From contig NZ_STGU01000012.1 in the NCBI RefSeq assembly GCF_004912135.1, positions 62,001 through 126,000 on the forward strand: 64,000 bases of DNA. The letters are read 5' to 3'. This DNA is from Rhizobium rosettiformans W3 (GTDB lineage: Bacteria > Pseudomonadota > Alphaproteobacteria > Rhizobiales > Rhizobiaceae). A model generated the notes under the pieces. That model saw only the letters and a program-made list of their open reading frames with translations, made no database searches and had not been told where the DNA came from. Of the stretch, positions 26,312 to 34,423 are shown in pieces. Within the stretch, counting starts at the first letter, position 1. Every line of letters starts with the position of its first letter. Made by a program: the position numbers and the translations under genes.

Positions 26312-27856
26312 ATGACCAGCGGCCTGCACCACATCACGGCGATCACCCGCAAGATCCAGGCGAATGTCGATTTCTACTGCGGCTTTCTGGGGCTGAGGCT
26401 CGTCAAGCGCACCGGCGGCTTCGAGGATGCGGCACAGCTCCATCTGTTCTACGGCGATGCCGAGGCAAGCCCCGGTTCCCTGGTGACCTTCCTGGCCTGG
26501 GAAGATGGATCACCCGGCCGTGTCGGCCATGGCGCTGCAAGCGAGATCGCATTTGCCATTCATCCGGAAGCGATCGGCTTCTGGCTGACCCGTGCATTGC
26601 AGTTCGGCGTATCCGCCTCGGGTCCGGCGACGGAATTTGGTGAGCCGGTCCTGAGGCTGACGGATCCCGATGGCATCATCGTCAAGCTCGTCGGCACAAC
26701 GGCGGTAGAGCCCGGTGCCGCATGGCCCGTTCGCGGGATCGAAGAAGCCGATGCCATTACCCGCCTGCGGGCGGCCACGCTCCTGTCGGAGAAGCCGGCG
26801 GAGAGCCTCGACTTCCTCGCCCGACATGCAGGCTTTTCCGTCGCTGGAACCGAGGGCACGATCACGCGGCTGATTTCGACAAGTGGCCAGGCGATCGACG
26901 TGCGCGATGCCACTGGCTTCTGGCCGGCGGCCCCCGGCACGGGTGCGATTGATCATATTGCCCTGCGCATGCCTGATCGGGCGGCGGTTGAGGCGCAGGC
27001 GGCGGCGCTCAGATCCCGCGGAGACGACATGATCAACATGCATGACCGCAAATATTTCTATTCGCTTTATGTGCGAGAGCCGGCCGGCGGGCTGATCGAA
27101 CTCGCCTCGGACGGCCCAGGTTTTGCTGTCGACGAGCCGCTGGAAACCCTCGGCAGCCGGCTCTTCATCCCCGAGCACTTTCATCTGCGCCCCGAGGATA
27201 TCGTGCCCATGCTGCCGCAATTCGGGCTTCCGGGAGAGCCGCGCATCATCTACCGCGATCTGCCTTTCGTGCACCGCATCCATGAGCCGGACGCGCCGGA
27301 CGGATCGACGCTTGTCCTGCTGCATGGCACGGGCGGCAACGAGGCGAGCCTCCTGCCGTTCGGCCGGAAGATCGCCCCCTCCTCGACCCTTATCGGCCCA
27401 CGAGGGCGCTCGACGGAGGAGGGCGTTGCGCGCTTCTTCCGCCGCTTTGGCGCGCGCGAATACGATCAGAGGGATATTCGCTCGGAGGCAGAGGCATTCA
27501 TTGCCTTTATCCAGCAGGCCGAGGAAGCTTATGGCTTGGACAAAGAGCGCGTGTCCTTTGCCGGCTATTCGAATGGCGCGAACTTCCTCGCCGCGGTGAT
27601 CATGCTGCATCCGGGCCTCGTGCGCGAGGCCTTGCTGCTGCGCCCGGTGCCGGTCCTGGTCGACCCGCCGGACAACGATCTCGCCTGCACGCGCATACGG
27701 ATCCTCGCAGGTGCCGATGATCCTGCCGGCGAGGAGACTTCGGTTCTGGCCGAACAGTTGCGCAGGCGCGGAGCCTCGGTCGATCTGGTGACAGTTGCCG
27801 GGGATCACACCTTGTCCGAGGCGGATGTCATCGCAGCGAAGACTTGGGCCGGGTGA
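26312..27856 (+). CDS. fusion of VOC ring-cleaving dioxygenase and carboxylesterase (MhqO-MhqD-like)
   Basis: 514 residues with two activities in one chain. Residues 1-290 comprise two VOC modules (LHHITAITRKIQANVDFYCG; GAIDHIALRMPD), as in MhqO-type extradiol dioxygenases; candidate metal ligands are the early His and the late Glu of FYSLYVREPAGGLIEL. Residues about 310-514 are an alpha/beta hydrolase: VLLHGTGGNE oxyanion region, nucleophile in FAGYSNGAN, Asp in AGADDP and His in GDHTLS. In Bacillus, MhqO and MhqD are separate proteins of one hydroquinone-resistance operon. GGGAG precedes ATG 26312. The end overlaps the converging glycosyltransferase gene by 52 bp. Confidence 0.87.
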   Translation: MTSGLHHITAITRKIQANVDFYCGFLGLRLVKRTGGFEDAAQLHLFYGDAEASPGSLVTFLAWEDGSPGRVGHGAASEIAFAIHPEAIGFWLTRALQFGVSASGPATEFGEPVLRLTDPDGIIVKLVGTTAVEPGAAWPVRGIEEADAITRLRAATLLSEKPAESLDFLARHAGFSVAGTEGTITRLISTSGQAIDVRDATGFWPAAPGTGAIDHIALRMPDRAAVEAQAAALRSRGDDMINMHDRKYFYSLYVREPAGGLIELASDGPGFAVDEPLETLGSRLFIPEHFHLRPEDIVPMLPQFGLPGEPRIIYRDLPFVHRIHEPDAPDGSTLVLLHGTGGNEASLLPFGRKIAPSSTLIGPRGRSTEEGVARFFRRFGAREYDQRDIRSEAEAFIAFIQQAEEAYGLDKERVSFAGYSNGANFLAAVIMLHPGLVREALLLRPVPVLVDPPDNDLACTRIRILAGADDPAGEETSVLAEQLRRRGASVDLVTVAGDHTLSEADVIAAKTWAG

Positions 27857-29820
27857 GCAGCAAGGCCCGGTGGCAGGGAGCCGCTACGGCTTGGCGTGTG
27901 GGGCGTCTTGTTCCAGTGAAAGGGCTTGAGCCTCAGTTCGAGCACCGCCTTCCAGGCGGCGAGCGACACGGCCATCCAGTAGATCGGGATCATCGCCCAT
28001 TTCCAGCCCATGCCCTTCTTCTCCCGGTCGGTCATCGGGGTTGCCCCGAGGGCAAAGAAGACGGCGTAGCTGCCGAGAATGTTGAACACGTCCATGGCGA
28101 GCATCATCGTTGTAAAGACACTCGGCTGAGGCGCCGGGATCTGCATCAGCGAGAGGACGGAAAGAGTGATGAAGACGATCAGCCCGGGATGGCTGAGTGC
28201 CGCGACCAGCATGCCGCCGACAAGAAGCTGGAAGACGAGGAAGGAGAGCGGCCCCATCTCGCGCGCCGTGCGCAAAGGCCGGCGCATCAGCACCAACCAG
28301 GTTTGCAGCCAGCCCTTGTACCAGCGCGTCCGCTGGGCAAGCCAGACCTTGAACTCTGTCGGCGCGTCCTCGTAGGTCGGAAGCGTCAGTGTCGACGCGC
28401 GGTAACCCATGCGGCAGAGGCGCATCCCGAGATCGGCATCCTCGGTGACATTGAAGGGATCCCAGCCGCCACTGGCCTTCAGGAGCGCCGTTCGAAAATG
28501 GTTCGAGGTGCCGCCGAGGGGCAGCGGCAGCCGGTAGAAGCCGAGCGCCGGCAGCAGGCGACGAAACAGCGCCGAATATTCGAGCGCAAAGATGGCACTG
28601 ATCCAGCTCTCGCCAGCATTGCCGATGACGAGCGGCGCCTGCAGGCAGGCGAGTTCTGACGGTCCCAGCTCGAAGGCGTGGAAGGCTTCGCGCAGCTGCT
28701 GCGGATGCGGCCGGTCTTCCGCGTCGTAGATGGTGAGGAACTTGCCGCGCGCACCGGCCAGCGCATAGGTCAAAGCCTTGGGCTTGGTGCGTGGTGCCAT
28801 GGCCGGCACCTCGACCACTTCGATATGCGGTCCCGGTCGCGCCTGTCGGATCGCCTCCAGCGTCTCGAGGTCGTCGGCCTCGCAGACCAGTTTCACGTCG
28901 AGCAGACTGCGCGGCCAATCCAGAGCATCGAGCGCCGCGATCAGTTGCGGCACGACAGCGGCCTCGCGGTAAAGCGCGACCATGACGGTATAGACCGGCA
29001 GGACATCGCATCCGCTTTCCAGCGAGGCTTCGAGCCTCGGATGCCGCTTGCCATGCGAGACGGCCATGATCCTCAGAAAGAGGGCGGCTGCATGGAAGAA
29101 GGAGAGCAGCATGTGCCCCAGCACGACGGCGAGCATCGGAGCGAAGACCAAAAGCAGGCTGAGAAGACAGAGGCTGGCACCGGCAACAAAGCCTTGATCG
29201 CCGGTGACCACCAGCCTTGCTGAGAGAGACTGCACGCTGTCGAACAACCCCCGCACGGCATCGCTGACGCGCCGTGTTTCCCCCGCCTTCCACAGCGCTT
29301 TGCGGATCGCCGACGGCGTCGTGATGGCAAGATTGCCGGCGCCGTTGCCATGGCGGCCAAAGCGTCTGGCAAGGCCCTCCATGTGCAGGATCTGCGGCGC
29401 CACAGCCATCACCGGCTGCCTGTCGGTGTATTGCAGCCGTACCATGTGCGGCTCGGCCAATTGCGTATCGCCGCAGAGGGGATCCCCAACCAGCGCGGGA
29501 TCGATCACCGGCAGGAAGGGCAGTCCATACATGCGCGCAAGCCCGGCAAAATAGGCGTCTTCTTCGATCACGCCGCTGGCGAGAAGCTCGGCCTCGATGC
29601 TGGTGCCATTTATCACCGCGCGTTGCGCCATACGGGCGATCAGGGGCTTGGAAATTCCCAACCGGTGCAACAAGCCGGCCTCGGGTTTCAAATGCTGAAA
29701 ATCAGGGGATCCGGCTGCGCGGCTCGCGCTCCGTTGGTCATGCACCCGCGTTGGACCCTGGCGCACGGCAACGATCCGCGGGCCGTATTCCCTCGTCCAC
29801 ACCAAGCTGCTACACGTCAT
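27805..29820 (-). CDS. family 2 glycosyltransferase with N-terminal GspE_N-type domain
   Basis: Membrane glycosyltransferase of about 671 residues. Residues about 50-160 resemble the N-terminal domain of type II secretion ATPases (AELLASGVIEEDAYFAGLARMYGLPFLPV). Two helices (about 215-265) precede a GT2 catalytic core with VMVALYREAAVVPQLIAAL, the DxD-like YDAEDRPHPQQL, TEDADLG and QRTRWYKGW (the QxxRW motif of processive synthases). Three or four helices follow. Such proteins make or export polysaccharide; substrate unknown. ATG 29820 is chosen; a GTG at 29841 is an alternative. A solute-binding gene diverges 35 bp away. Confidence 0.85.
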   Translation of the reverse strand: MTCSSLVWTREYGPRIVAVRQGPTRVHDQRSASRAAGSPDFQHLKPEAGLLHRLGISKPLIARMAQRAVINGTSIEAELLASGVIEEDAYFAGLARMYGLPFLPVIDPALVGDPLCGDTQLAEPHMVRLQYTDRQPVMAVAPQILHMEGLARRFGRHGNGAGNLAITTPSAIRKALWKAGETRRVSDAVRGLFDSVQSLSARLVVTGDQGFVAGASLCLLSLLLVFAPMLAVVLGHMLLSFFHAAALFLRIMAVSHGKRHPRLEASLESGCDVLPVYTVMVALYREAAVVPQLIAALDALDWPRSLLDVKLVCEADDLETLEAIRQARPGPHIEVVEVPAMAPRTKPKALTYALAGARGKFLTIYDAEDRPHPQQLREAFHAFELGPSELACLQAPLVIGNAGESWISAIFALEYSALFRRLLPALGFYRLPLPLGGTSNHFRTALLKASGGWDPFNVTEDADLGMRLCRMGYRASTLTLPTYEDAPTEFKVWLAQRTRWYKGWLQTWLVLMRRPLRTAREMGPLSFLVFQLLVGGMLVAALSHPGLIVFITLSVLSLMQIPAPQPSVFTTMMLAMDVFNILGSYAVFFALGATPMTDREKKGMGWKWAMIPIYWMAVSLAAWKAVLELRLKPFHWNKTPHTPSRSGSLPPGLAAHPAQVFAAMTSASDKV

Positions 29821-29855
29821 CCGGTCGGATCGACGCCCCACTCATACCCCGGTTG

Positions 29856-30740
29856 ATGATGATAGAGATGCGCGCAAAAGTTACATCCCTAGATTTAATG
29901 GGGTTGTGGGCCTCGGTTCTCGCCTTTTTGATGTTGATTTCGGTCTCGACGCCGCCGGCGCGGGCCCAGAATACGGACCTCCCGATCCTCTTCGATGCGC
30001 GCGAACGGCTGGTGCGGCCCGATGTGAGCAGCGTGTTGCGCCTGCGCTTCCTGACAACGACGGACTTTCCGCCCTTCAATTTCACCGATCAGAGCGGCCG
30101 TCTGGCCGGTTTCCACGTCGATCTTGCGCGGGCGCTCTGCGCCGAACTTGGTCTGCAGGCTCGCTGCCAGATCCAGGCAATGCCCTATGGACAGCTGGTC
30201 TCGGCGCTGGAGGCAGGGCAGGGCGAAGCGGTGATGGCCGGCGTCGCCGTAACGCCGGAGCTGCGGGAGCAGTTCAATTTCACCCGGCCCTATCTTCTCC
30301 TGCCGGCCCGCTTTCTGATGCAGGGTGATACGGTTCTGCCGCGGCAGGATGCGCAGGGGCTGTTCGGCCGCAAGGTCGGCGTGGTCAAGGATACCGCCCA
30401 TGCCGCCATGCTGAAGAGCTTCTTCCCCGATATCGAAGCCGTCCCCTTTGACGATCAGGATGCCTTGATGACGGCATTGAAGGAGAAGCAGGTGCCGGCC
30501 GTCTTCGCCGACGCCTTGCAGCTGTCCTTCTGGATGATGAGCCCGGCCGCAGACGGATGCTGCCGCTTTCTCGACGGCCCATTCCTGTCGGAGCGGCATC
30601 TCGGCGAAGGCATGACGATCATGGTACGCGGCCAGGACGGTGCGCTGATGGCGGCTCTTGAAAGTGCGCTCGCAGCGCTGTCGAAGGATGGCCGGCTGGA
30701 GGAGATCTATCTGCGCTACTTCCCCGCCGGCCTCTTCTGA
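29856..30740 (+). CDS. family 3 extracellular solute-binding protein
   Basis: Periplasmic binding protein of about 294 residues. An N-terminal hydrophobic signal (LWASVLAFLMLISVS, cleavage after PARA) precedes a mature domain opening RLRFLTTTDFPPFNFTDQSG and GFHVDLARALCAELGL, the pattern of polar amino-acid binding proteins. FNFTRPYLLLPARFLM and VFADALQLSFWM follow. No permease or ATPase gene is adjacent, so it is either an orphan component or a signalling-type binding protein. Three in-frame ATGs (29856, 29859, 29868) compete and none has a strong Shine-Dalgarno. Confidence 0.83.
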   Translation: MMIEMRAKVTSLDLMGLWASVLAFLMLISVSTPPARAQNTDLPILFDARERLVRPDVSSVLRLRFLTTTDFPPFNFTDQSGRLAGFHVDLARALCAELGLQARCQIQAMPYGQLVSALEAGQGEAVMAGVAVTPELREQFNFTRPYLLLPARFLMQGDTVLPRQDAQGLFGRKVGVVKDTAHAAMLKSFFPDIEAVPFDDQDALMTALKEKQVPAVFADALQLSFWMMSPAADGCCRFLDGPFLSERHLGEGMTIMVRGQDGALMAALESALAALSKDGRLEEIYLRYFPAGLF

Positions 30741-30746
30741 GAGCAG

Positions 30747-31160
30747 TCAGATCCGGCGATAGCGCGCAGACGCGCTGCGCTCCAGCGCGGCACAGGTGAG
30801 CTTGTCCAACTCCAGGCGGTCGCGCAACATCTGCAGCAGGCGCAATTCCTCCGGCTTGACCGAGAGGTCGACGGCTGCGATCTCGACAGCCAGTGCGTAA
30901 GCCGTCTCATGCAGCCATTCCGGCAGCGCGTCTCGAATGGTCTCGAGCATGATGTCGAGCCCCTCGGGTCCGGAGATCAGGCTTGCGCAACGTTGCGAAA
31001 CCTCGATCAGGCGTTCCTTGTCGAAATTTTCGAAGACCGGCAGAATATCGATCAATTGACCGATGCGGACGAGTTCCTTTTCCGCCATGGCATTGTCGAC
31101 GGCCGATGCCATGACCATGACGAAAATCAGCGCTTCTTCCGGAGAGACAGGCTTGTTCAT
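30747..31160 (-). CDS. TerB-like family protein
   Basis: Soluble all-helical protein of 137 residues. The acidic helix pattern (EEALIFVMVMASAVDNAMAE and KELVRIGQL, later AVEIAAVDLSVKPEELRLLQ with MLRDRLEL) is that of TerB/DjlA-type metal-binding bundles. Family members are linked to tellurite resistance or membrane stress, but the domain is widespread and no ter operon is here, so resistance should not be assumed. It converges on the solute-binding gene with 6 bp between the stops. Confidence 0.8.
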   Translation of the reverse strand: MNKPVSPEEALIFVMVMASAVDNAMAEKELVRIGQLIDILPVFENFDKERLIEVSQRCASLISGPEGLDIMLETIRDALPEWLHETAYALAVEIAAVDLSVKPEELRLLQMLRDRLELDKLTCAALERSASARYRRI

Positions 31161-31259
31161 GTAACGTGGTTTCCAGTTGCGTGCGGCCAGAGAGTAGGAG
31201 CCGCTTTGCAGCCTTTCAAGGGAGCGGCGATTGGCACCCCCTTGATGACCCAGGTCCGA

Positions 31260-31973
31260 TCAACGCTGAGGCTCACCAAAAAGCCCGCGTCTTTCGGCGC
31301 GGGCTTCTTCCGTCAGCACGGCAAGCGCCGAGCCGGGTTCCGCTTCCGCCCACCCGTATTTCGCAAGCCAGGAGGAGACATCCTGAACACCCACCCAGCA
31401 GCGCGCCTTAATTTCTCCCTGCCATGCGGCGGAACTCGTTTCGCAGGCAAGCGAGCGGTTGCGCAGGAAAAGCCTTTGCTGGGTCCGTGCCATAACACCG
31501 CAAGGCCAGGAACCGCCGTCTGCGGCAAGGCAGGTGCGGTTGACATCCGTCTCCGCAATATCGGCCAGGCGCACGCGCTGTTGAGGACCGAAGGCAACAA
31601 GCCCGGCCGAGAGACTGAGCGGACGATGGAGAAGGACGACTTTGGGTTTTGCAGGCTGCACGGTTTCTGACAGCGGCGCACGCGCTTCGACCCGTTCGAG
31701 ATCCTCTGCATTGGCGAAGGCCGGCGAACCGAAAACGTCAGGCTCGATGGCCCGGACCTCGCGTCGCGGCTCCGGCTCCGCCATAGGCTCGATCGCCTCG
31801 GGCGGCAGGGCGCCGGCATCGGGCAGATCGAGTTCGGACGGATCCGGCACATCGAGGTCCTGAATATCGTAGTCGACGGGGTCATCGCGCAGCGACTCGC
31901 CGGCGGCCATGACAAGATAGGCCCACAGGAGGAGCCCGATCGCGCCTGCGATGAAGGTACCGATCCGTCGCAT
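31260..31973 (-). CDS. membrane-anchored, degenerate SNase-like (thermonuclease fold) protein
   Basis: 237 residues: a single N-terminal helix (IGTFIAGAIGLLLWAYLVMA, a signal anchor or signal peptide), an acidic Pro-rich linker (about 25-85), then a C-terminal domain with VRLADIAETD, GSWPCGVMARTQQRLFL, ARCWVGVQDVSSWLAKYGW, which follows the order of nuclease-like domains. The usual IDAPE catalytic surroundings are altered to IAETD, so nuclease activity is doubtful. ATG 31973 with GGA upstream is chosen; a longer frame runs back into the next gene. A terminator hairpin lies within its last 50 bases. Confidence 0.7.
   Translation of the reverse strand: MRRIGTFIAGAIGLLLWAYLVMAAGESLRDDPVDYDIQDLDVPDPSELDLPDAGALPPEAIEPMAEPEPRREVRAIEPDVFGSPAFANAEDLERVEARAPLSETVQPAKPKVVLLHRPLSLSAGLVAFGPQQRVRLADIAETDVNRTCLAADGGSWPCGVMARTQQRLFLRNRSLACETSSAAWQGEIKARCWVGVQDVSSWLAKYGWAEAEPGSALAVLTEEARAERRGLFGEPQR
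31278..31306 (-). terminator. intrinsic terminator inside the 3' end of the SNase-like gene
   Basis: On the minus strand AAGCCCGCG pairs with CGCGGGCTT around an 8 nt loop, followed by TTTGG; the U-run overlaps the stem end. The stop codon is at 31260-31262, so the hairpin lies within the last 16 codons. Confidence 0.65.
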
Positions 31974-31986
31974 TAGGTCCGTTTTC

Positions 31987-32655
31987 CTATTGGCTCGCCC
32001 AGATGATGCGGGCCACCCACTCGACGTCACCCATGTCGAGAGTGCGGGGCGGATGGTCCGGATTGAGCGACTGCAACTCGATCGACTTGGCGCTCTGCCG
32101 GGCAAGGATCTTCGCCATGACTTCGCCTTCTCGCGTCTTGACCACCACACGGTCGCCACGTCGCACCTGGGCGCCGGGTTCGACGATCACGATGTCGCCG
32201 TCGCGGTAGAGCGGCTTCATGCTCTCGCCCTGGACCTCCAGGGCATAGACGCCGTTGTTGCGGCCGGGTGCTGCGGGAAATTCCACGAGATCCCAGCCCT
32301 GGCCCGCAGGAAAGCCGCCATCGTCGAAAAAGCCACCGGCACCGGCCTGCGCCATGCCCAGCAGGGGGATCGAGCTTGCCTGAGGTGGAAATGTCCCTTG
32401 CGGCAGCGGGCTTCCCCGCAGGCCTTCCGGGGAGACGTGGCGCATGAACTGGTCGAGGCTCGCGCCTGTCGCTTCCAGAACCTTCGCGATGGATTCGGTG
32501 GAGGGCCAGCGCATGCGACCGTCAGCACCGACGCGCTTGGACTTGTTGAAGGAGGTGGGGTCGAGGCCCGCACGGCGCGCAAGACCAGAAGGCGTCAGCG
32601 AATGCTGCTCCGCCAGCCGATCAATCGCGGCCCATATGCTGTCATGCGAAAGCAT
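31987..32655 (-). CDS. S24-family (LexA/CI-type) transcriptional regulator
   Basis: 222 residues: an N-terminal helix-turn-helix (LAEQHSLTPSGLARRAGLDP) and a C-terminal S24 peptidase-like domain (NNGVYALEVQGESMKPLYRD with the nucleophile Ser, and RVVVKTREGEVMAKI with the general-base Lys). An Ala-Gly in GMAQAGAGG could be the self-cleavage site. It is not the SOS LexA (no canonical LexA N-terminal domain). Phage-type repressors share this architecture but there are no phage genes nearby. ATG 32655 has AGAGG at 7 bases. It runs 13 bp ahead of the SNase-like gene, probably co-transcribed. Confidence 0.88.
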   Translation of the reverse strand: MLSHDSIWAAIDRLAEQHSLTPSGLARRAGLDPTSFNKSKRVGADGRMRWPSTESIAKVLEATGASLDQFMRHVSPEGLRGSPLPQGTFPPQASSIPLLGMAQAGAGGFFDDGGFPAGQGWDLVEFPAAPGRNNGVYALEVQGESMKPLYRDGDIVIVEPGAQVRRGDRVVVKTREGEVMAKILARQSAKSIELQSLNPDHPPRTLDMGDVEWVARIIWASQ

Positions 32656-32768
32656 GTTCGCGCCTCTTAGAGCGCCGGAAACCTCGGATGCCCCTCTCCG
32701 GCCATGGCTCACCATAGATCAGGGGATGCCGATAGTAAAGCAAAAAGGAATAAAATCCTCTGGACCGC

Positions 32769-33416
32769 TTACGCCACCATGGCCATGTTGATCTTGCCGA
32801 GCTGGATGACAGCCTGCGTACGGCTGTCGACCTTGAGCTTCAGCAGGATGGCAGAGACGTGGGCCTTGATCGTCGCTTCCGAGACGCCGAGCTCATAGGC
32901 GATCTGCTTGTTGAGCAGTCCTTCACCGAGCATGCCGAGCACGCGGCTCTGCTGCGGCGTCAGGGTCCTCAGGCGATTGATCAGATCGGCAACGTCGGGA
33001 TCGGTCTCCTGACCACCCTGATAGCTTTCCGGCGTGGCGATGTCGCCTTCGAGCACGGACTGGATGCTCGAGCGTATCTCGTCGATCCCGGCCGATTTCG
33101 AGATGAAGCCCGAGGCGCCGAGTTCAAGCGCCCGGCGGATGGTCACGGCATCGTCCGTGGCGGACACAATGACGAGCGGCAGGCTCGCAAATTCCGCACG
33201 AAGCGCCATCAGGCCGGAAAAGCCGGACACGCCGGGCATGGCGAGATCCAGAAGCATAAGATCGGCTTCCGGATGATCCGCTGCCGCCTTGCGTGCGGCT
33301 TCGAAATCGCCGGCTTCGATGATGGTTTGTGTGCCGTCGATGCCGGTCACGGCCTGGCGCAGCGCGCCCCGAAACAGCGGATGGTCGTCGGCGATGATGA
33401 AGGTCGATGCAGCCAT
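32769..33416 (-). CDS. LuxR/NarL-family response regulator, ErdR/CrbR-like
   Basis: 215 residues: receiver domain with DD at 10-11, phospho-acceptor Asp57 in LMLLDLAMPGVSG, switch Ser in IVSATDD and Lys in FISKSAG; then a NarL-type helix-turn-helix (LTPQQSRVLGMLGEGLLNKQ, ELGVSEATIKAHVSAILLKL). The pattern closely follows Pseudomonas ErdR/Vibrio CrbR, regulators of acetate and ethanol catabolism paired with SLC5-containing kinases. Such a kinase lies at 59756-63262 here. ATG 33416 has GGGAGGGGG upstream. No kinase is adjacent, so pairing is inferred. Confidence 0.85.
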   Translation of the reverse strand: MAASTFIIADDHPLFRGALRQAVTGIDGTQTIIEAGDFEAARKAAADHPEADLMLLDLAMPGVSGFSGLMALRAEFASLPLVIVSATDDAVTIRRALELGASGFISKSAGIDEIRSSIQSVLEGDIATPESYQGGQETDPDVADLINRLRTLTPQQSRVLGMLGEGLLNKQIAYELGVSEATIKAHVSAILLKLKVDSRTQAVIQLGKINMAMVA

Positions 33417-33537
33417 GTCACAGCCCCCTCCCAAGAGCGATGTCATATTGCGCACGAATGCGTGGTCTTCTTTTAGCGCTTGCGGAGCCACTAGACAATG
33501 GTCGTGCACGGATTGCGCGACCGGCGCTTGACCAATG

Positions 33538-33969
33538 TCAAGTTCTGTCCGGAATGGCCTCTTGTTTGGGCTGCTCCTCTGCCCCCTGGAACTCCTGAAC
33601 CAGGTTGAAGAAGGCTCGCATGAAGCGCTCCATGATGCCGATCGATCGGTCGATCTCGGCATCGCTCGGCAGCTCGCCACTCCGCGCGGCCGTCCCGTCC
33701 GCCAGCTGTCGTTCAAGCGCCTCGACCCGCTTTTCCAGCCGCGCAAGGTCTTCGTCATAGGCAGCGCGCTCGTCTGCGGCCATGCGGCAGGTCAGCGTGC
33801 CCTGATCCTCGGTACAGAGTGTCACGGCGCCCGTCTGCCGATCGAGCCGCACGAAGCCGCTATCCGATTTTTCCAGCGTATAGCGCTCGGTATTGGCTTC
33901 TTGAGCGACGGTCGCCGGCGTTGCGAGTGACAGGACCGCCAAGCCGAGCACCGCTTTTCTGATGAGCAT
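33538..33969 (-). CDS. secreted coiled-coil protein of unknown function
   Basis: 143 residues. A signal peptide (MLIRKAVLGLAVLSLATPAT, cut after VAQ near 23) precedes a small segment YTLEKSDSGFVRLDRQTGAV with CTEDQGTLTC (a likely disulfide), then a heptad-like coiled coil (DEDLARLEKRVEALERQLAD) and a helix IMERFMRAFFNLVQEF. Probably periplasmic or exported. Related short proteins are frequent in rhizobia without known roles. AGGAGGAGG stands before ATG 33969. Confidence 0.78.
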   Translation of the reverse strand: MLIRKAVLGLAVLSLATPATVAQEANTERYTLEKSDSGFVRLDRQTGAVTLCTEDQGTLTCRMAADERAAYDEDLARLEKRVEALERQLADGTAARSGELPSDAEIDRSIGIMERFMRAFFNLVQEFQGAEEQPKQEAIPDRT

Positions 33970-34066
33970 CTGAGCCTCCTCCTGTCGTTCCGCGCGCAGG
34001 GCGTGGACATTTGTCGACGTTTGCGGCAAACCGCCTCGACCCTCATGATCTGGGAGAGACCGGACC

Positions 34067-34423
34067 TTGGACAAGACCATATACAAGATCGTGCCGCGAG
34101 AATTATGGCAGGAAGCACGCAAGGCGGACCTTTTCAAGGGCGCGCCGATCGACCTCAAGGACGGCTACATCCATTTTTCGACGGCAGCCCAGGCCATCGA
34201 GACCGCGAGGCTGCATTTTGCCGGTGAGGCCGACCTTTTGCTCGTGGCCGTGGATGCCACCGTCTTCGGCGAGACCCTGAAATGGGAGCCCTCTCGTGGC
34301 GGCGATCTCTTCCCGCATCTCTATGCCGATCTGCCGCTCGATGCCGTGCTATGGGAAAAGCCGCTGCCGCTGGGGCCGGATGGTCTGCATGTCTTTCCAC
34401 CCATGACGCAAGAGAAGCCCTGA
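34067..34423 (+). CDS. DUF952 family protein
   Basis: 118 residues. Motifs IYKIVPRELWQEA, DLKDGYIHFSTAAQAIETA, LLLVAVDATVFGETLKWEPS and LFPHLYADLPLDAV are those of DUF952, a small ADP-ribosyltransferase-like fold whose function is unknown. The start is TTG 34067, with GGGAGAG eight bases upstream; no nearby ATG keeps the conserved N-terminus. Its stop overlaps the pyrD start by one base (TGATG), so the two are translationally coupled, as in many rhizobia. Confidence 0.88.
   Translation: MDKTIYKIVPRELWQEARKADLFKGAPIDLKDGYIHFSTAAQAIETARLHFAGEADLLLVAVDATVFGETLKWEPSRGGDLFPHLYADLPLDAVLWEKPLPLGPDGLHVFPPMTQEKP

Noticed and set aside
30747..31160. TerB-like gene as a tellurite-resistance determinant
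   Set aside because: No other ter genes are present; the fold is widespread and does not show resistance by itself.
31987..32655. S24 regulator as a sign of a prophage
   Set aside because: No integrase, terminase or structural genes are nearby; flanks are ordinary chromosomal genes. Stand-alone S24 regulators are common in rhizobia.
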